Shown here: piece after piece, positions 32,461 to 41,402 of the stretch
Position numbering within the stretch: the first letter of the stretch is position 1
Layout of the letters: every line of letters starts with the position of its first letter
Assembly (NCBI RefSeq): GCF_027023985.1
Contig: NZ_JALVTW010000032.1
Location: 1 to 64,000 of the forward strand
Origin: Persephonella sp.
GTDB lineage: Bacteria; Aquificota; Aquificia; Aquificales; Hydrogenothermaceae
DNA length: 64,000 nt
Direction of reading: 5' to 3'
Translations under genes and position numbers: made by a program
Notes under the pieces: generated by a model
Database searches by the model: none
Told to the model about the DNA's origin: nothing
What the model saw: the letters and a program-made list of their open reading frames with translations, nothing else

Positions 32461-32497
32461 TACTTTCCTCCTTGCTCCATTTTTCAAGAAGGGGAAA

Positions 32498-33655
32498 TTA
32501 CTCCCCTTCTTTCTCCTCTTTTAATGCAGGTTGTGTCTGGAAGTAAACTTTTCCATAAATTCCTTCTACTTTTGGAGTATTTGCACCTTGAACATATCTT
32601 TGGTCTATCAGCTTGAAGTATTCTGTTCCTTTTAATCCTTGTTCTGCAGCAACTTTTTGGTAATAGTTTTCATCAAGTCTGAACATATCTGCGTGGTTGT
32701 AAGCAATCAGAATATCCATTAATTCAGACTCTTCTCCTCTCTCTCTTTTTGCCATCTCTTCTTTGAGGGTTTTAATAGCCTGATGAACTTCAGGTCCAAA
32801 GAGTTTTTCAAGATATTCAATAGGAATTCTTTGTTCGTTTTCTATAAGTTTTCCTTCTTCATCAAATTTTGGAGGAGCAATTACAGGTGGAACATAGTAA
32901 ACGTTAGGCTGTGTTCCAAAGTCCGGTCTGAGTGGAAGTGCAACTTTATATTTGTGAACCAGCTTATATACCTGTCCTTCTTCATCATCAAGGAAACCTA
33001 CAAATCTTATTCTTCCTACGCACTGATGAGCACATGCAGGAGGAAGGCCTTTCTCAATTCTTGGGAAACAGAATATACATTTTTCTGATTTAGAAAGTTT
33101 AGGGTTGAAGTAGATTTTCTTATAAGGACATCCTGCAATACAGTATCTGTATCCTTGGCATCTGTCAAGGTCAACAAGAACTATACCGTCTTGCTCCCTT
33201 TTGAAGATAGCTTCCCTTGGGCAAGCAGCAAGACATCCTGGGTTAGAACAGTGGTTACATATTCTTGGAATATAAAAGTAGTAAGAGTTAGGCCAGTCAC
33301 CTATACCAACATCCTCATCCCAGTTTGGACCCCATTTAGGGTCTTCGTCTGGGGAAAGAACAAATTCATCTGCTGGAGTGTTAAATATTTCATCATGGTT
33401 ATAGTCCCATGGCACTCCATAGTCAACCATATCTGGAATAATTCCGTCTCTCAGGTTCCCATTTTCATCAAATCCACCACCGGCTTCCATCCAGTTCCTT
33501 GGATAACCTGCACCCGGGTGGGTTTCTACGTTGTTCCAATACATATATTCTCTACCGTTTCTGTTTGTCCACTGGGTTTTACATGCAACTGTACAGGTTT
33601 GGCAACCAATACATTTATTTAAGTCCATTACCATTGCTAATTGTCTTTTAGCCAT
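32498..33655 (-). CDS. Beta (Fe-S) subunit of type II DMSO-reductase-family enzyme
   Basis: A 385-residue protein with the NarH/SerB layout: CIGCQTCTVACK, CNHCSNPGCLAACP, CQGYRYCIAGCP and CIFCFPRIEKGLPPACAHQC. The CxGYRxC pattern is typical of EbdB/SerB/DdhB subunits. It relays electrons from the molybdenum subunit to the gamma heme b. It lies 15 nt after the alpha gene. Confidence 0.9.
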   Translation of the reverse strand: MAKRQLAMVMDLNKCIGCQTCTVACKTQWTNRNGREYMYWNNVETHPGAGYPRNWMEAGGGFDENGNLRDGIIPDMVDYGVPWDYNHDEIFNTPADEFVLSPDEDPKWGPNWDEDVGIGDWPNSYYFYIPRICNHCSNPGCLAACPREAIFKREQDGIVLVDLDRCQGYRYCIAGCPYKKIYFNPKLSKSEKCIFCFPRIEKGLPPACAHQCVGRIRFVGFLDDEEGQVYKLVHKYKVALPLRPDFGTQPNVYYVPPVIAPPKFDEEGKLIENEQRIPIEYLEKLFGPEVHQAIKTLKEEMAKRERGEESELMDILIAYNHADMFRLDENYYQKVAAEQGLKGTEYFKLIDQRYVQGANTPKVEGIYGKVYFQTQPALKEEKEGE

Positions 33656-33670
33656 TATTAAACCTCCTTA

Positions 33671-36580
33671 TTAAGCTTTCTCAATATCTACTGTTGTTTC
33701 GTATGCATGCTGGTTACCATCCCAGTTTCCACCAAACATAAGGTGTCCCCAGCCATCTGAAAGCTCAAGTAAGTTCAACGGAGATGCGTTAACAGCGTTA
33801 TGTGATTTGTTTCCTTTGAAGAAGAACGGTTCCCATCCGTGTTCAAGTATAATTGCATCTTTTGGACATGATGGATAAACCTTAGCCATTGCGTAGAATT
33901 CACCGAGATCGTTAAATACTCTTATTTCATCTCCGTCTTTTATTCCTTTTTTCTTAGCGATTTCCGGATTAATCATTACGTATGGAACACCCCTTTGTAA
34001 TCTTTGGAGAAGTGTTGATTCTTTATATGTTGAGTGGATAGACCATCTTGCGTGAGGTGTCATCATAACAAATGGGAATCTCTTAGGTCTGATTGGTTCT
34101 TTTGCTGTTGGAACGTTAGCACCAAACTCAATCCACCTGTCATGGTCAACGTAGTATGTAAGTCTTCCTGAAAGTGTTTCAAATCTTTCAAATAAATAAA
34201 GATTATTTTCAAATGAGTTATAAGGTTTGTCAGGATAAAGTGGGGATGATTTTCCTGCTTTCTCGTTAAGAACTATGAAACCACCTCTTTTTCTAACTGT
34301 TTCAATATCGTTAGGTTGGAATTGGTCAACACTTTCAAGTGCAAGCTCAACTGCATCTCTGTCATTTCTGAGTTTTCCGCCGTATGTATATTCTTCAACA
34401 ACTTTATCAAGGTCTCTGTATCCTGTTTTAGAGTGGGTTGGGTCAGGTATCTTGATATACTTTTTGTCTCCGGTTTCTTTGTATTTCTTCATAGCAAGTT
34501 CTTGTAGTTTTTCAACAATCAGTGTGCAGATTTCCCACTCAGATTTTGATTCGCCAACAGGTTTAAGATTTTGAGGTGGTTGTGCCATATTAGCGTATCT
34601 ATGGTATCCAGGGTTTGTTCTTATATCCCATACTTCATACATAGATTTAGCTGGGAGAATTATATCTGCATATTGAGCAGTAGAGTTCATTCTCCAGTCA
34701 ACATAAGCGAAGAATTTAGCTTTTTTGAGGAATGCTTCTCTGTATGTGGCACCTTTACTTCTTCTGAATCTTGAGTCACCGAAAATCAGGAATGTTTCTA
34801 CAGTGTCCCAGTAAGGTTTACCATCTTTATTGTGGAAGTTTTCTTTCCATTTTTCGTCGTTTCCAAAGTTTGCAAGGTCTTCTTTGATTTTCTTAAGGTA
34901 TTCCTCTTTAGAAAGACCTGTTGCTCTTTTTACATCTTCATCATCATAAAGTTTTTCAATATCTTTAAGCATATTTCCTAAAATGAATTCTTGGACAAAA
35001 CCGGAAGCAAATCTCTGTTTGTATTTTCCAGAGAATCCGGAAAGTTTGCTCATTCCAGAAATTGACCATTCATTTTCTGAGTTAAATCCACCGTAAGGTC
35101 CGAGTCTTCCAACGAGTCCCGGTATTGATGCTATAGCTCTTTGTGTTAATAATCCATTGAAATATTTTCCAATTGTGAATCCCATAGAAATCATTACAAC
35201 TTTTGGAAGAGCTATATCTTTAGCAAGTTCTTCAACTATTGTTGGGTGAACCCCTGTTAGTTTCCATGTTTTTTTAGCATCAAATTTAGCAGCTTCTTGT
35301 TTTACAAGCTCAAATACTGTTGTGACTTTTACTTTTTTACCGTCTTTGAGTGTTACTTCCCAAGAACCTTCAAGTGCAGGGTCAATATCCCAACCTACAT
35401 CTTTAAGTTTGAGTGTTTTTACAGGAGCACCTTCAGTTCCAGGCATTGCTGTAAGTTTATTTGTTTTTGTATTCCATGCGAAGAATGCTTTTTCTGGTTC
35501 CCACTCTTTTCCTTCACCTTTTTCTTCAAAGAGTTTGTAAAGGTCTTTGTCAAACTCCGGTGTTTTTTCAGGGTCAATATCAGAAAGTCTGAGAAGTTTT
35601 TTGTTGTCAAGTCTTACCAGGAATGGAAGGTCTGTAAAGTGTTTTACAAATTTAGGTTTATATAATTTTTTCTTGATTATCTCATTAATAATTGCCATTG
35701 CTAAGAAACCGTCATATCCGGCTCTTACAGGCACCCATAAGTCTGCGTGGACACAAGATGCGTTGAAGTCCGGAGTAATAACTATATTTTTAGCACCGTT
35801 GTATCTACCTTCCCAGAGGAAGTGGGCATCCGGAATTCTTGTTTTGTTAGGGTCTTGTCCCCACCAGATATTTACATCTGTTGTGTAAAAGAAATCATAG
35901 GAACAACCAACGTTTCCCTCTCCGTAAACCACTGTAACACCTGGGAACATATCACCAACATAAGAAGCTATGTAGTTTCTTACAGCTCCAAGGAGTGTTC
36001 CAAGTCTTTTTCCTGCAGCCCCTCTACCTTCTGTGAGCATTCCGGCACCAACGTGGATAAAGAGGCCTTCAGGACCTTTTGTGAGCATTGTTTCATATAT
36101 GTTTTTAGCTACTTCTGTGATAGCCTCGTCCCAGGAGATTCTTTTCCATTTTCCCTCTCCTCTTTTTCCCACTCTTTTGAGAGGATAAAGGATTCTATCT
36201 TTTTCATAAGTTACATGTGAATGTTGAACCCCTTTGTTACATCCCCTTGGGTTAAAGTCTGGAATTTTAGGGTTAATAGGTGTGTAGTTTGCTACCTGGT
36301 TTTCCCTTGTGATTATTCCGTTATTTACCCATACATCCCATGCACAGTTACCCTGACAGTTTACACAGTGATAAGCGGTTCCGTGATCCTCTTTGCTACC
36401 GTAAGTAAATGCGAATTCTTTTCTATACATTGTTTCAGTATAGCTGGTGTTCGGATACGAGCTTCTTGGGTCTTCTACTATTGTCGCCTGGTCTTTTGCA
36501 AAAGCAGCATTTCCACCTAAAGCTATTCCTGCGCTTGATGCTGTTAAGGCTTTAAGGAAATCTCTCCTTGACAGTGCCAT
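33671..36580 (-). CDS. Type II DMSO-reductase-family molybdoenzyme, alpha subunit
   Basis: A 969-residue protein with a Tat signal (SRRDFLKALTASSAGIALGG). The first cluster site is HCVNCQGNC (His-x3-Cys-x3-Cys) with a fourth Cys in RGCNKGVQH. SYVGDMFPG near residue 213 supplies an Asp expected to ligate molybdenum, as in nitrate, selenate and chlorate reductases and ethylbenzene and dimethylsulfide dehydrogenases. The C-terminal molybdopterin domain is complete. It forms a complex with the beta and gamma products downstream. Neighbouring rhodaneses and a YeeE/YedE gene hint at a sulfur substrate, but family members vary and sequence does not identify it. Confidence 0.85.
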   Translation of the reverse strand: MALSRRDFLKALTASSAGIALGGNAAFAKDQATIVEDPRSSYPNTSYTETMYRKEFAFTYGSKEDHGTAYHCVNCQGNCAWDVWVNNGIITRENQVANYTPINPKIPDFNPRGCNKGVQHSHVTYEKDRILYPLKRVGKRGEGKWKRISWDEAITEVAKNIYETMLTKGPEGLFIHVGAGMLTEGRGAAGKRLGTLLGAVRNYIASYVGDMFPGVTVVYGEGNVGCSYDFFYTTDVNIWWGQDPNKTRIPDAHFLWEGRYNGAKNIVITPDFNASCVHADLWVPVRAGYDGFLAMAIINEIIKKKLYKPKFVKHFTDLPFLVRLDNKKLLRLSDIDPEKTPEFDKDLYKLFEEKGEGKEWEPEKAFFAWNTKTNKLTAMPGTEGAPVKTLKLKDVGWDIDPALEGSWEVTLKDGKKVKVTTVFELVKQEAAKFDAKKTWKLTGVHPTIVEELAKDIALPKVVMISMGFTIGKYFNGLLTQRAIASIPGLVGRLGPYGGFNSENEWSISGMSKLSGFSGKYKQRFASGFVQEFILGNMLKDIEKLYDDEDVKRATGLSKEEYLKKIKEDLANFGNDEKWKENFHNKDGKPYWDTVETFLIFGDSRFRRSKGATYREAFLKKAKFFAYVDWRMNSTAQYADIILPAKSMYEVWDIRTNPGYHRYANMAQPPQNLKPVGESKSEWEICTLIVEKLQELAMKKYKETGDKKYIKIPDPTHSKTGYRDLDKVVEEYTYGGKLRNDRDAVELALESVDQFQPNDIETVRKRGGFIVLNEKAGKSSPLYPDKPYNSFENNLYLFERFETLSGRLTYYVDHDRWIEFGANVPTAKEPIRPKRFPFVMMTPHARWSIHSTYKESTLLQRLQRGVPYVMINPEIAKKKGIKDGDEIRVFNDLGEFYAMAKVYPSCPKDAIILEHGWEPFFFKGNKSHNAVNASPLNLLELSDGWGHLMFGGNWDGNQHAYETTVDIEKA

Positions 36581-36608
36581 ATATCTTACCTCCTTTTATT
36601 GTCTTGGT

Positions 36609-37109
36609 TTATAGACAACCACCGCCTCCACCAGCGGATGGTGGTGTATATTCATCTTCATCTTCTGGATAACCGGCTTCGTCCCAAGCAACTATGCCAC
36701 CTTTAAGATTTCTGACAAATTTGAAGAATTTTTTACATTTTTCAAATACTTTTGGGTCTCCGTTTTTAGATACTATTACTGTAGGAACATAAGGGCTTAT
36801 TTGTGGACGTGCGTCTTTTGGAGTTTTGCTAAGGTCACAATCTGGCATTGGGATAGCACCTGGAATATGAACCAGTGTGTAGAAATCAGTATCTTCTGCT
36901 TCATCTTCTTCTTCTTCAGATGGTTTATAAGGTCTTACATCTATAATTTGAAGATTAATTTTTGGATTTGACATTTTGTCTGCCAGTTCATCAACGGTCA
37001 TAGGCAGATTGTTTCTCAACTCTACTTCTTTTTTACCAAAGGCAAGGAGAACCCCTGATAGAACTATTATTACTGCGATATAAATGGCTCTTTCAATTTT
37101 AGGACTCAT
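36609..37109 (-). CDS. Membrane-anchored rhodanese-like protein with GGGGGCL tail
   Basis: A 166-residue protein with an N-terminal hydrophobic anchor (IERAIYIAVIIVLSGVLLAFG). A rhodanese-type fold follows (LQIIDVRPY, LVHIPGAIPMPDCDL, GGIVAWDEAGYP). The usual active-site loop cysteine is replaced: the loop reads VIVSKNGDP. The C-terminus is SAGGGGGCL, a flexible glycine tail with one cysteine, reminiscent of the SoxY GGCGG arm. It is translationally coupled (TAATG) to the small membrane protein upstream. A role in holding or passing a sulfur intermediate in the periplasm is inferred. Confidence 0.7.
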   Translation of the reverse strand: MSPKIERAIYIAVIIVLSGVLLAFGKKEVELRNNLPMTVDELADKMSNPKINLQIIDVRPYKPSEEEEDEAEDTDFYTLVHIPGAIPMPDCDLSKTPKDARPQISPYVPTVIVSKNGDPKVFEKCKKFFKFVRNLKGGIVAWDEAGYPEDEDEYTPPSAGGGGGCL

Positions 37110-37246
37110 TATTCTCCTCCTTCTGAAGAAGCCTGAACTTGTTGTGCTTGTTGTTCAAGTTTTGAAATATCGGCTTTAACACCTATTATTCCGATTATAA
37201 GGACTAAAATTCCTATCCAGAATAAAATTCTTTCTGTCATACTCAT
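37109..37246 (-). CDS. 45-residue single-span membrane protein
   Basis: A small gene with AGAGGTGG before the ATG at 37246. The product (MSMTERILFWIGILVLIIGIIG then KADISKLEQQAQQVQASSEGGE) has one membrane helix and a short helical tail. Its TAA overlaps the ATG of the rhodanese-like gene, so the two are coupled. It probably associates with the anchored rhodanese or the transporter encoded at 37265. Confidence 0.7.
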   Translation of the reverse strand: MSMTERILFWIGILVLIIGIIGVKADISKLEQQAQQVQASSEGGE

Positions 37247-37264
37247 GATAATCCACCTCTTATA

Positions 37265-38401
37265 TTAGTCGTAAACAGCATCTGATTCTTTTTTGGCTTG
37301 AATAAATTTGCTCCATCTACCAAAGTAGATTAAGTTTGCTGTTAAAACTCCTACCACAAAATAAGTTGCAGATTGTGCCATTGAGCCTACAGAAAGTGTT
37401 GGATAAGCTGATAAGAAAGCTCCTGTTGTGCATCCACCACCTATCATTGCACCAAGAGCAAGGAAAACACCTGCAAAGAACACGAGTATAAGTCTTACCC
37501 ATGGGAATGGTGCAACACCTTTTGCAAATGCTGGTGGAACCACATCAAATTTGAATGTTCCTGAAATTATTGCAGAGAGAAAAGCACCAGGTAAAACTCC
37601 CATAATTAATCCTGCGTGCCAGATTATTTTAGGACTTATTTTTGGCACTACAGCAAGAGGATGTCCTATCAGATGTGCTACCCATCCTACAAAAGCAAGT
37701 GCACCACCTGAGAAACCTAAGTATTCACCCTGTGCGGTAGCCCAGGCTATTATTAAACCTGCTAATATACCTGATATAGCCCAGTGCCACTCACCTTTAA
37801 TGATTTTAGCAGCAAGTGATTCACCTTGAGGCTGGTCATAGCCTATTTTCTTAGCAGGATCAACCCAATCTGCAATTAATGCGAATATTATGAATAATAC
37901 ACCCCAAGCTACAGCAAGAGGTCCATAAGGTATACCCAATACACCATATAGAGTGATTTTTTCTTTCATTCCTAAGATGCCAACATCAACAAGCCATGGT
38001 TTTATCATTGAATAAATTACTATTCCTATTATTAGCCCGATAACACCGGCTATAGAAACAAATTTTCCTGCACCAACTCTGGCAACACATGTTCCTGGAC
38101 AAAAACCTGCTGAAGCCATTGCAATACCAAACAGGAATCCTCCTACAAGATGAGCAATTCCCATATACGGCATAATTCTTGGCAGGAGATTTGTTTGTTC
38201 GGCTATACCAAATATATCAGCAAGTCCGTATATTATGGATGCAGTTGCAATACCCATAAAAGCAAATTTCATAATTTTCAGGTCTCTGAGTAAAAGCATT
38301 CCTTCAACTCTGGAATATCTGATGGCACCAACTTTGTGAAGAACAATTCCAAAGAGTGCACCTGTTAAAAGTCCCATTAGCAGATGGTTTATATGTTCCA
38401 T
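37265..38401 (-). CDS. YeeE/YedE-family sulfur transporter
   Basis: A 378-residue polytopic membrane protein with two related halves, each carrying the family's cysteine motifs: AGFCPGTCVARVGAGK near residue 105 and MIGGGCTTGAFLSAYPTLS near residue 325. TsuA (YeeE) of this family imports thiosulfate using conserved cysteines. Set between two rhodanese genes and next to molybdoenzymes, import of thiosulfate or another sulfane-sulfur compound is likely. Confidence 0.87.
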   Translation of the reverse strand: MEHINHLLMGLLTGALFGIVLHKVGAIRYSRVEGMLLLRDLKIMKFAFMGIATASIIYGLADIFGIAEQTNLLPRIMPYMGIAHLVGGFLFGIAMASAGFCPGTCVARVGAGKFVSIAGVIGLIIGIVIYSMIKPWLVDVGILGMKEKITLYGVLGIPYGPLAVAWGVLFIIFALIADWVDPAKKIGYDQPQGESLAAKIIKGEWHWAISGILAGLIIAWATAQGEYLGFSGGALAFVGWVAHLIGHPLAVVPKISPKIIWHAGLIMGVLPGAFLSAIISGTFKFDVVPPAFAKGVAPFPWVRLILVFFAGVFLALGAMIGGGCTTGAFLSAYPTLSVGSMAQSATYFVVGVLTANLIYFGRWSKFIQAKKESDAVYD

Positions 38402-38427
38402 CGCAAAAACCTCCTTTTATGTAAAAG

Positions 38428-38444
38428 GGGGACACAAAGTCCCC
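38428..38444 (-). other. Intercistronic stem-loop
   Basis: GGGGAC-ACAAA-GTCCCC between the secreted sulfurtransferase gene and the YeeE/YedE gene; no clear T-run on the minus strand. It belongs to a series of similar gene-end hairpins in this cluster. Confidence 0.5.
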
Positions 38445-38454
38445 AGATTTAGAA

Positions 38455-39438
38455 TTATCTTCTTCCCATTTTTGTTTCTACTGGAACGTTTGGATCGTTA
38501 CCCCATTCATCCCAAGAACCTACGTAAACTTTAACTTTCTTAAATCCAAGGATTTTGAGTGCTGTAAATACGAAAGAACCTCTACCTAAACCAACGTGAC
38601 AGTATGTAATAACTGTTTTGTCAGGAGTTAAACCTTTTTTCTCAAGTTTTTTGAGAACTTTTTTGAGTTTTTTAAGTGGTTTGAAAAGATGTTTGTTTGG
38701 TTTTCCTTTTGGGTTTCCTGCATATTTTTTCCACTCAGAGAATACAGCTCCTGGTATGTGTCCACCTCTTTTAACCTTTTCATGTTTTCCTGGTTCAGCT
38801 AAAGCTTCAAGAAGTTTTTTACCTGTGTATTCTTGAATTCTTCTTGCGTCAAGGATAAAATAGTGGTCTGGATCTTTAATTGCTTTGAGAACCTCTTCTT
38901 TTGTAGCTATGATTTCTTTTCTAATATGAGGTGTGAATTTCTTAGGTGGAGGTTTTTTAGCTGGACCTGTTTCAACAGGGTATCCTTTAGCTTTCCATGT
39001 GGCAAAACCACCATCCATCATTTGAACATTGTCAACACCGTACAGATAGAGGAAAAACCATACACCTGAAGCGTTTGGACCTCTACCATCGTCATAAGCT
39101 ATAACATGTGTATTGTTGTCAATTCCGAGTTCTTCTCCAATGAATTTTGCAGCTCTGTCAGGACACATTGGAAGTCCACATTTTTTGATATCGTTGAGAA
39201 GGTGAAGGTCGTGTGCAAAAGCGTTTACTGAACCTGGGATATGTCCTTCTTTGAATTTTTTAGGACTGTCACCATCAACAAATCTTACATTAGGTTTTCC
39301 AAGAAGTTTGTGAGCTCCATCAACATCAATGATGAACTTCTTAACAAACTCTTCGCCTGTTGGAACTTCAGCGAAAGATGGTGCTGCGAATGCAGCCATT
39401 CCTGCAATAGTGAGTATTGCCTTGTTTACTTTTCTCAT
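38455..39438 (-). CDS. Secreted two-domain thiosulfate sulfurtransferase (rhodanese)
   Basis: A 327-residue protein with a signal peptide (MRKVNKAILTIAGMAAFAAPSFA). It has an inactive-like N-terminal rhodanese domain (VRFVDGDSPKKFKEGHIPGSVNAF) and a catalytic C-terminal domain with the active loop YCHVGLGRGS near residue 285. It transfers sulfane sulfur from thiosulfate to an acceptor in the periplasm. It is the first gene of the minus-strand cluster, directly behind the inverted-repeat region at 39488-39602. Confidence 0.88.
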   Translation of the reverse strand: MRKVNKAILTIAGMAAFAAPSFAEVPTGEEFVKKFIIDVDGAHKLLGKPNVRFVDGDSPKKFKEGHIPGSVNAFAHDLHLLNDIKKCGLPMCPDRAAKFIGEELGIDNNTHVIAYDDGRGPNASGVWFFLYLYGVDNVQMMDGGFATWKAKGYPVETGPAKKPPPKKFTPHIRKEIIATKEEVLKAIKDPDHYFILDARRIQEYTGKKLLEALAEPGKHEKVKRGGHIPGAVFSEWKKYAGNPKGKPNKHLFKPLKKLKKVLKKLEKKGLTPDKTVITYCHVGLGRGSFVFTALKILGFKKVKVYVGSWDEWGNDPNVPVETKMGRR

Positions 39439-39487
39439 TTAACTACCTCCTGAAAGGAAATTTCTAATTCACATATTCATAGATTTC

Positions 39488-39602
39488 TTGACCTAAGTCA
39501 ATAATATACTCAAAGTATATGGGGTTAACAACAGCTAACCATTGAAATTTCTTATTTTTCTGGAAATTAATAACTTGATTACCTTGATTCCTAAGGCCTT
39601 AG
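39488..39602. promoter_or_regulatory. Inverted-repeat-rich control region upstream of the sulfur cluster
   Basis: Four inverted repeats lie in the 271-nt gap: TTGAC-CTAA-GTCAA (39488-39501), TATAC-TCAAA-GTATA (39505-39519), GGTTA-N8-TAACC (39523-39540) and the perfect CTAAGGCCTTAG (39591-39602). The first provides TTGACT on the minus strand as a possible -35 box, with a weak GAATAT 17 nt further. They may be operators for a regulator of the sulfur cluster. No transcription start can be fixed by eye. Confidence 0.5.
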
Positions 39603-39709
39603 AAAATAATAATTTTTAAGCTGATATGATTTTTAATAGGGTGTTGTATTTAAAAAGTAAATATAGGTATTTGTATGTTAAAAAATTTTAACAAAAGGCA
39701 GGTAAACTA

Positions 39710-40153
39710 ATGAAAAAAGAGTTTTATCTATCTTTTATCCCTCCCTCAAAAGCAAATAGGGTGAAGATAAACCTCAGAGCTTACTCAAAAAGTGGAAAAA
39801 GATATATAGTTCCTAAAGATGTTTCTCTGAAAATAAATAAAGCTATATGGGAACTTCAAAATCAACATGACGGAGAAACTTTTTCAAAGCCGGTTGAGGT
39901 GGACATTCTTTTTATTCTGCCTAATAAAAGAAGAAGGGATTTAGATAATATTATGAAAACCCTTGGAGATTGTCTGGTTTATGCAGGAATTATCAAAGAC
40001 GATAATTTAATCTATAGACAGGTTCTTGAAAAAATTGTGGTGAAAGGTGAAGAAGGTGTTATTATTAAAATAAAGGAGCATAAAGAAAAATCTACGCAGA
40101 CAAAGGTTCTGGAAAAATTAAAAAAGTATAAAGAGAGTGTTGATGGAATTTAA
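39710..40153 (+). CDS. rusA: Chromosomal RusA-family Holliday junction resolvase
   Basis: A 147-residue protein with KRRRDLDNIMKTLGDCLVYAGIIKDDNLI near residues 68-97: the RusA motif with its three catalytic aspartates. It is only distantly similar to the phage RusA at 8836 and lies in the non-phage part of the window. Aquifex is known to carry a functional RusA homologue; here it is probably the cellular resolvase. AAAAGGCAGG precedes the ATG. The stop overlaps the MgtC-family gene start. Confidence 0.85.
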   Translation: MKKEFYLSFIPPSKANRVKINLRAYSKSGKRYIVPKDVSLKINKAIWELQNQHDGETFSKPVEVDILFILPNKRRRDLDNIMKTLGDCLVYAGIIKDDNLIYRQVLEKIVVKGEEGVIIKIKEHKEKSTQTKVLEKLKKYKESVDGI

Positions 40154-41402
40154 ACTCACGCCTGAAACATATGAACTGTTATTCAAAATAATTTTTTCAA
40201 TGGCTGCAGGCCTTCTTATAGGACTAGAAAGGGAGCATAGAACAAAATCTGAGATATTTGCAGGAATCAGAACATTTCCTCTTATTTCCCTTCTGGGAAT
40301 GTTATCAGGATTGATTTTTGATAAATATTGGAATGGAGTTCTTTATTTTACTTTTGGTGCGATTGTTATTCTTGCAGTTATTAATTACTATATGGAATAT
40401 AAAAAAGATATAGGTTCAACCACAGAGATAGCAACTTTCATTGCCTTTGTAATAGGACTACTTATCTATTATGAATACTACTATATAGCCGCTTTTCTTT
40501 CTGTAGCTACTACCGGTTTACTTGCCCTTAAAAGAACCCTTGAAGGATTTGCAAAGAATATTTCAGAAGAAGATATTTTTGCCATAATAAAGTTTGTCTT
40601 AGTGACTGTTATTATTTTTCCTCTTTTACCAGATAAAAATTATGGTCCTTTTGATGCAATTAATCCCAAAAATATATGGGAAATGGTTGTTCTTGTATCT
40701 GTAATTGATTTTATTGCATATATAATCCTGAGATGGAAAGGAACTAAAACATTATGGATTACAGGTGTTATTGGTGGCATGATTTCTTCTACTGCTGTTT
40801 CTTATGAACTTGCAAAATTATCCAAAAGATATTCTGCAGTTATATATTCTGCATTTTTTGGGATTGTTCTGGCCTGGTTAATAATGAATTTTAGAGTTTT
40901 AGTGCTTGCAGGTATAGTAAATTTTAGAATTTCTCTTATTTTGTCTTTGCCGCTAATTCTTCTTTCAATTATTTATATATTGATTCTTGGGTTTATTTTC
41001 TTTAGAAAAAAAGAGGAAATTAAAAAAACATCAGAGCAAGAAATACAGTTTAGTAATCCATTTCAAATAACATCTGCATTACAATTTGGATTGATTTATG
41101 GAGTTATTTTGTTTTTAACAAAGGCTTTAAATTACTACATGGGAACGAAAGGTGTTTTTATAGCAAGCTTTTTGTCTGGGGTAATAGATGTTGATGCTAT
41201 AACACTTTCTTTATCAAATATGGCAAAACAGGGAAATATTGAAAGTATAATTGCTGCTAAAAGTATAATGCTGGCTGTAGTTTCAAATAGTATTTTTAAG
41301 TATCTGTATATATTCCTTTTTGGAGACAAAAATTTGGTAAAAGAGATGGCACTTATTACTATTATTACAATTGTTCTTGGAGTTGCATATTTACTTATTT
41401 AA
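40143..41402 (+). CDS. MgtC/SapB-DUF4010-family membrane protein
   Basis: About 419 residues from ATG 40143, inside the rusA stop region. The N-terminal MgtC/SapB domain (MAAGLLIGLEREHRTK, AGIRTFPLISLLG) is followed by a DUF4010-type membrane half (WITGVIGGMISSTAVSYELAK, GVIDVDAITLSLSNMAKQG), with about twelve hydrophobic segments. Proteins of this family are uncharacterised membrane proteins thought to affect ion balance. Confidence 0.82.
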   Translation: MEFKLTPETYELLFKIIFSMAAGLLIGLEREHRTKSEIFAGIRTFPLISLLGMLSGLIFDKYWNGVLYFTFGAIVILAVINYYMEYKKDIGSTTEIATFIAFVIGLLIYYEYYYIAAFLSVATTGLLALKRTLEGFAKNISEEDIFAIIKFVLVTVIIFPLLPDKNYGPFDAINPKNIWEMVVLVSVIDFIAYIILRWKGTKTLWITGVIGGMISSTAVSYELAKLSKRYSAVIYSAFFGIVLAWLIMNFRVLVLAGIVNFRISLILSLPLILLSIIYILILGFIFFRKKEEIKKTSEQEIQFSNPFQITSALQFGLIYGVILFLTKALNYYMGTKGVFIASFLSGVIDVDAITLSLSNMAKQGNIESIIAAKSIMLAVVSNSIFKYLYIFLFGDKNLVKEMALITIITIVLGVAYLLI

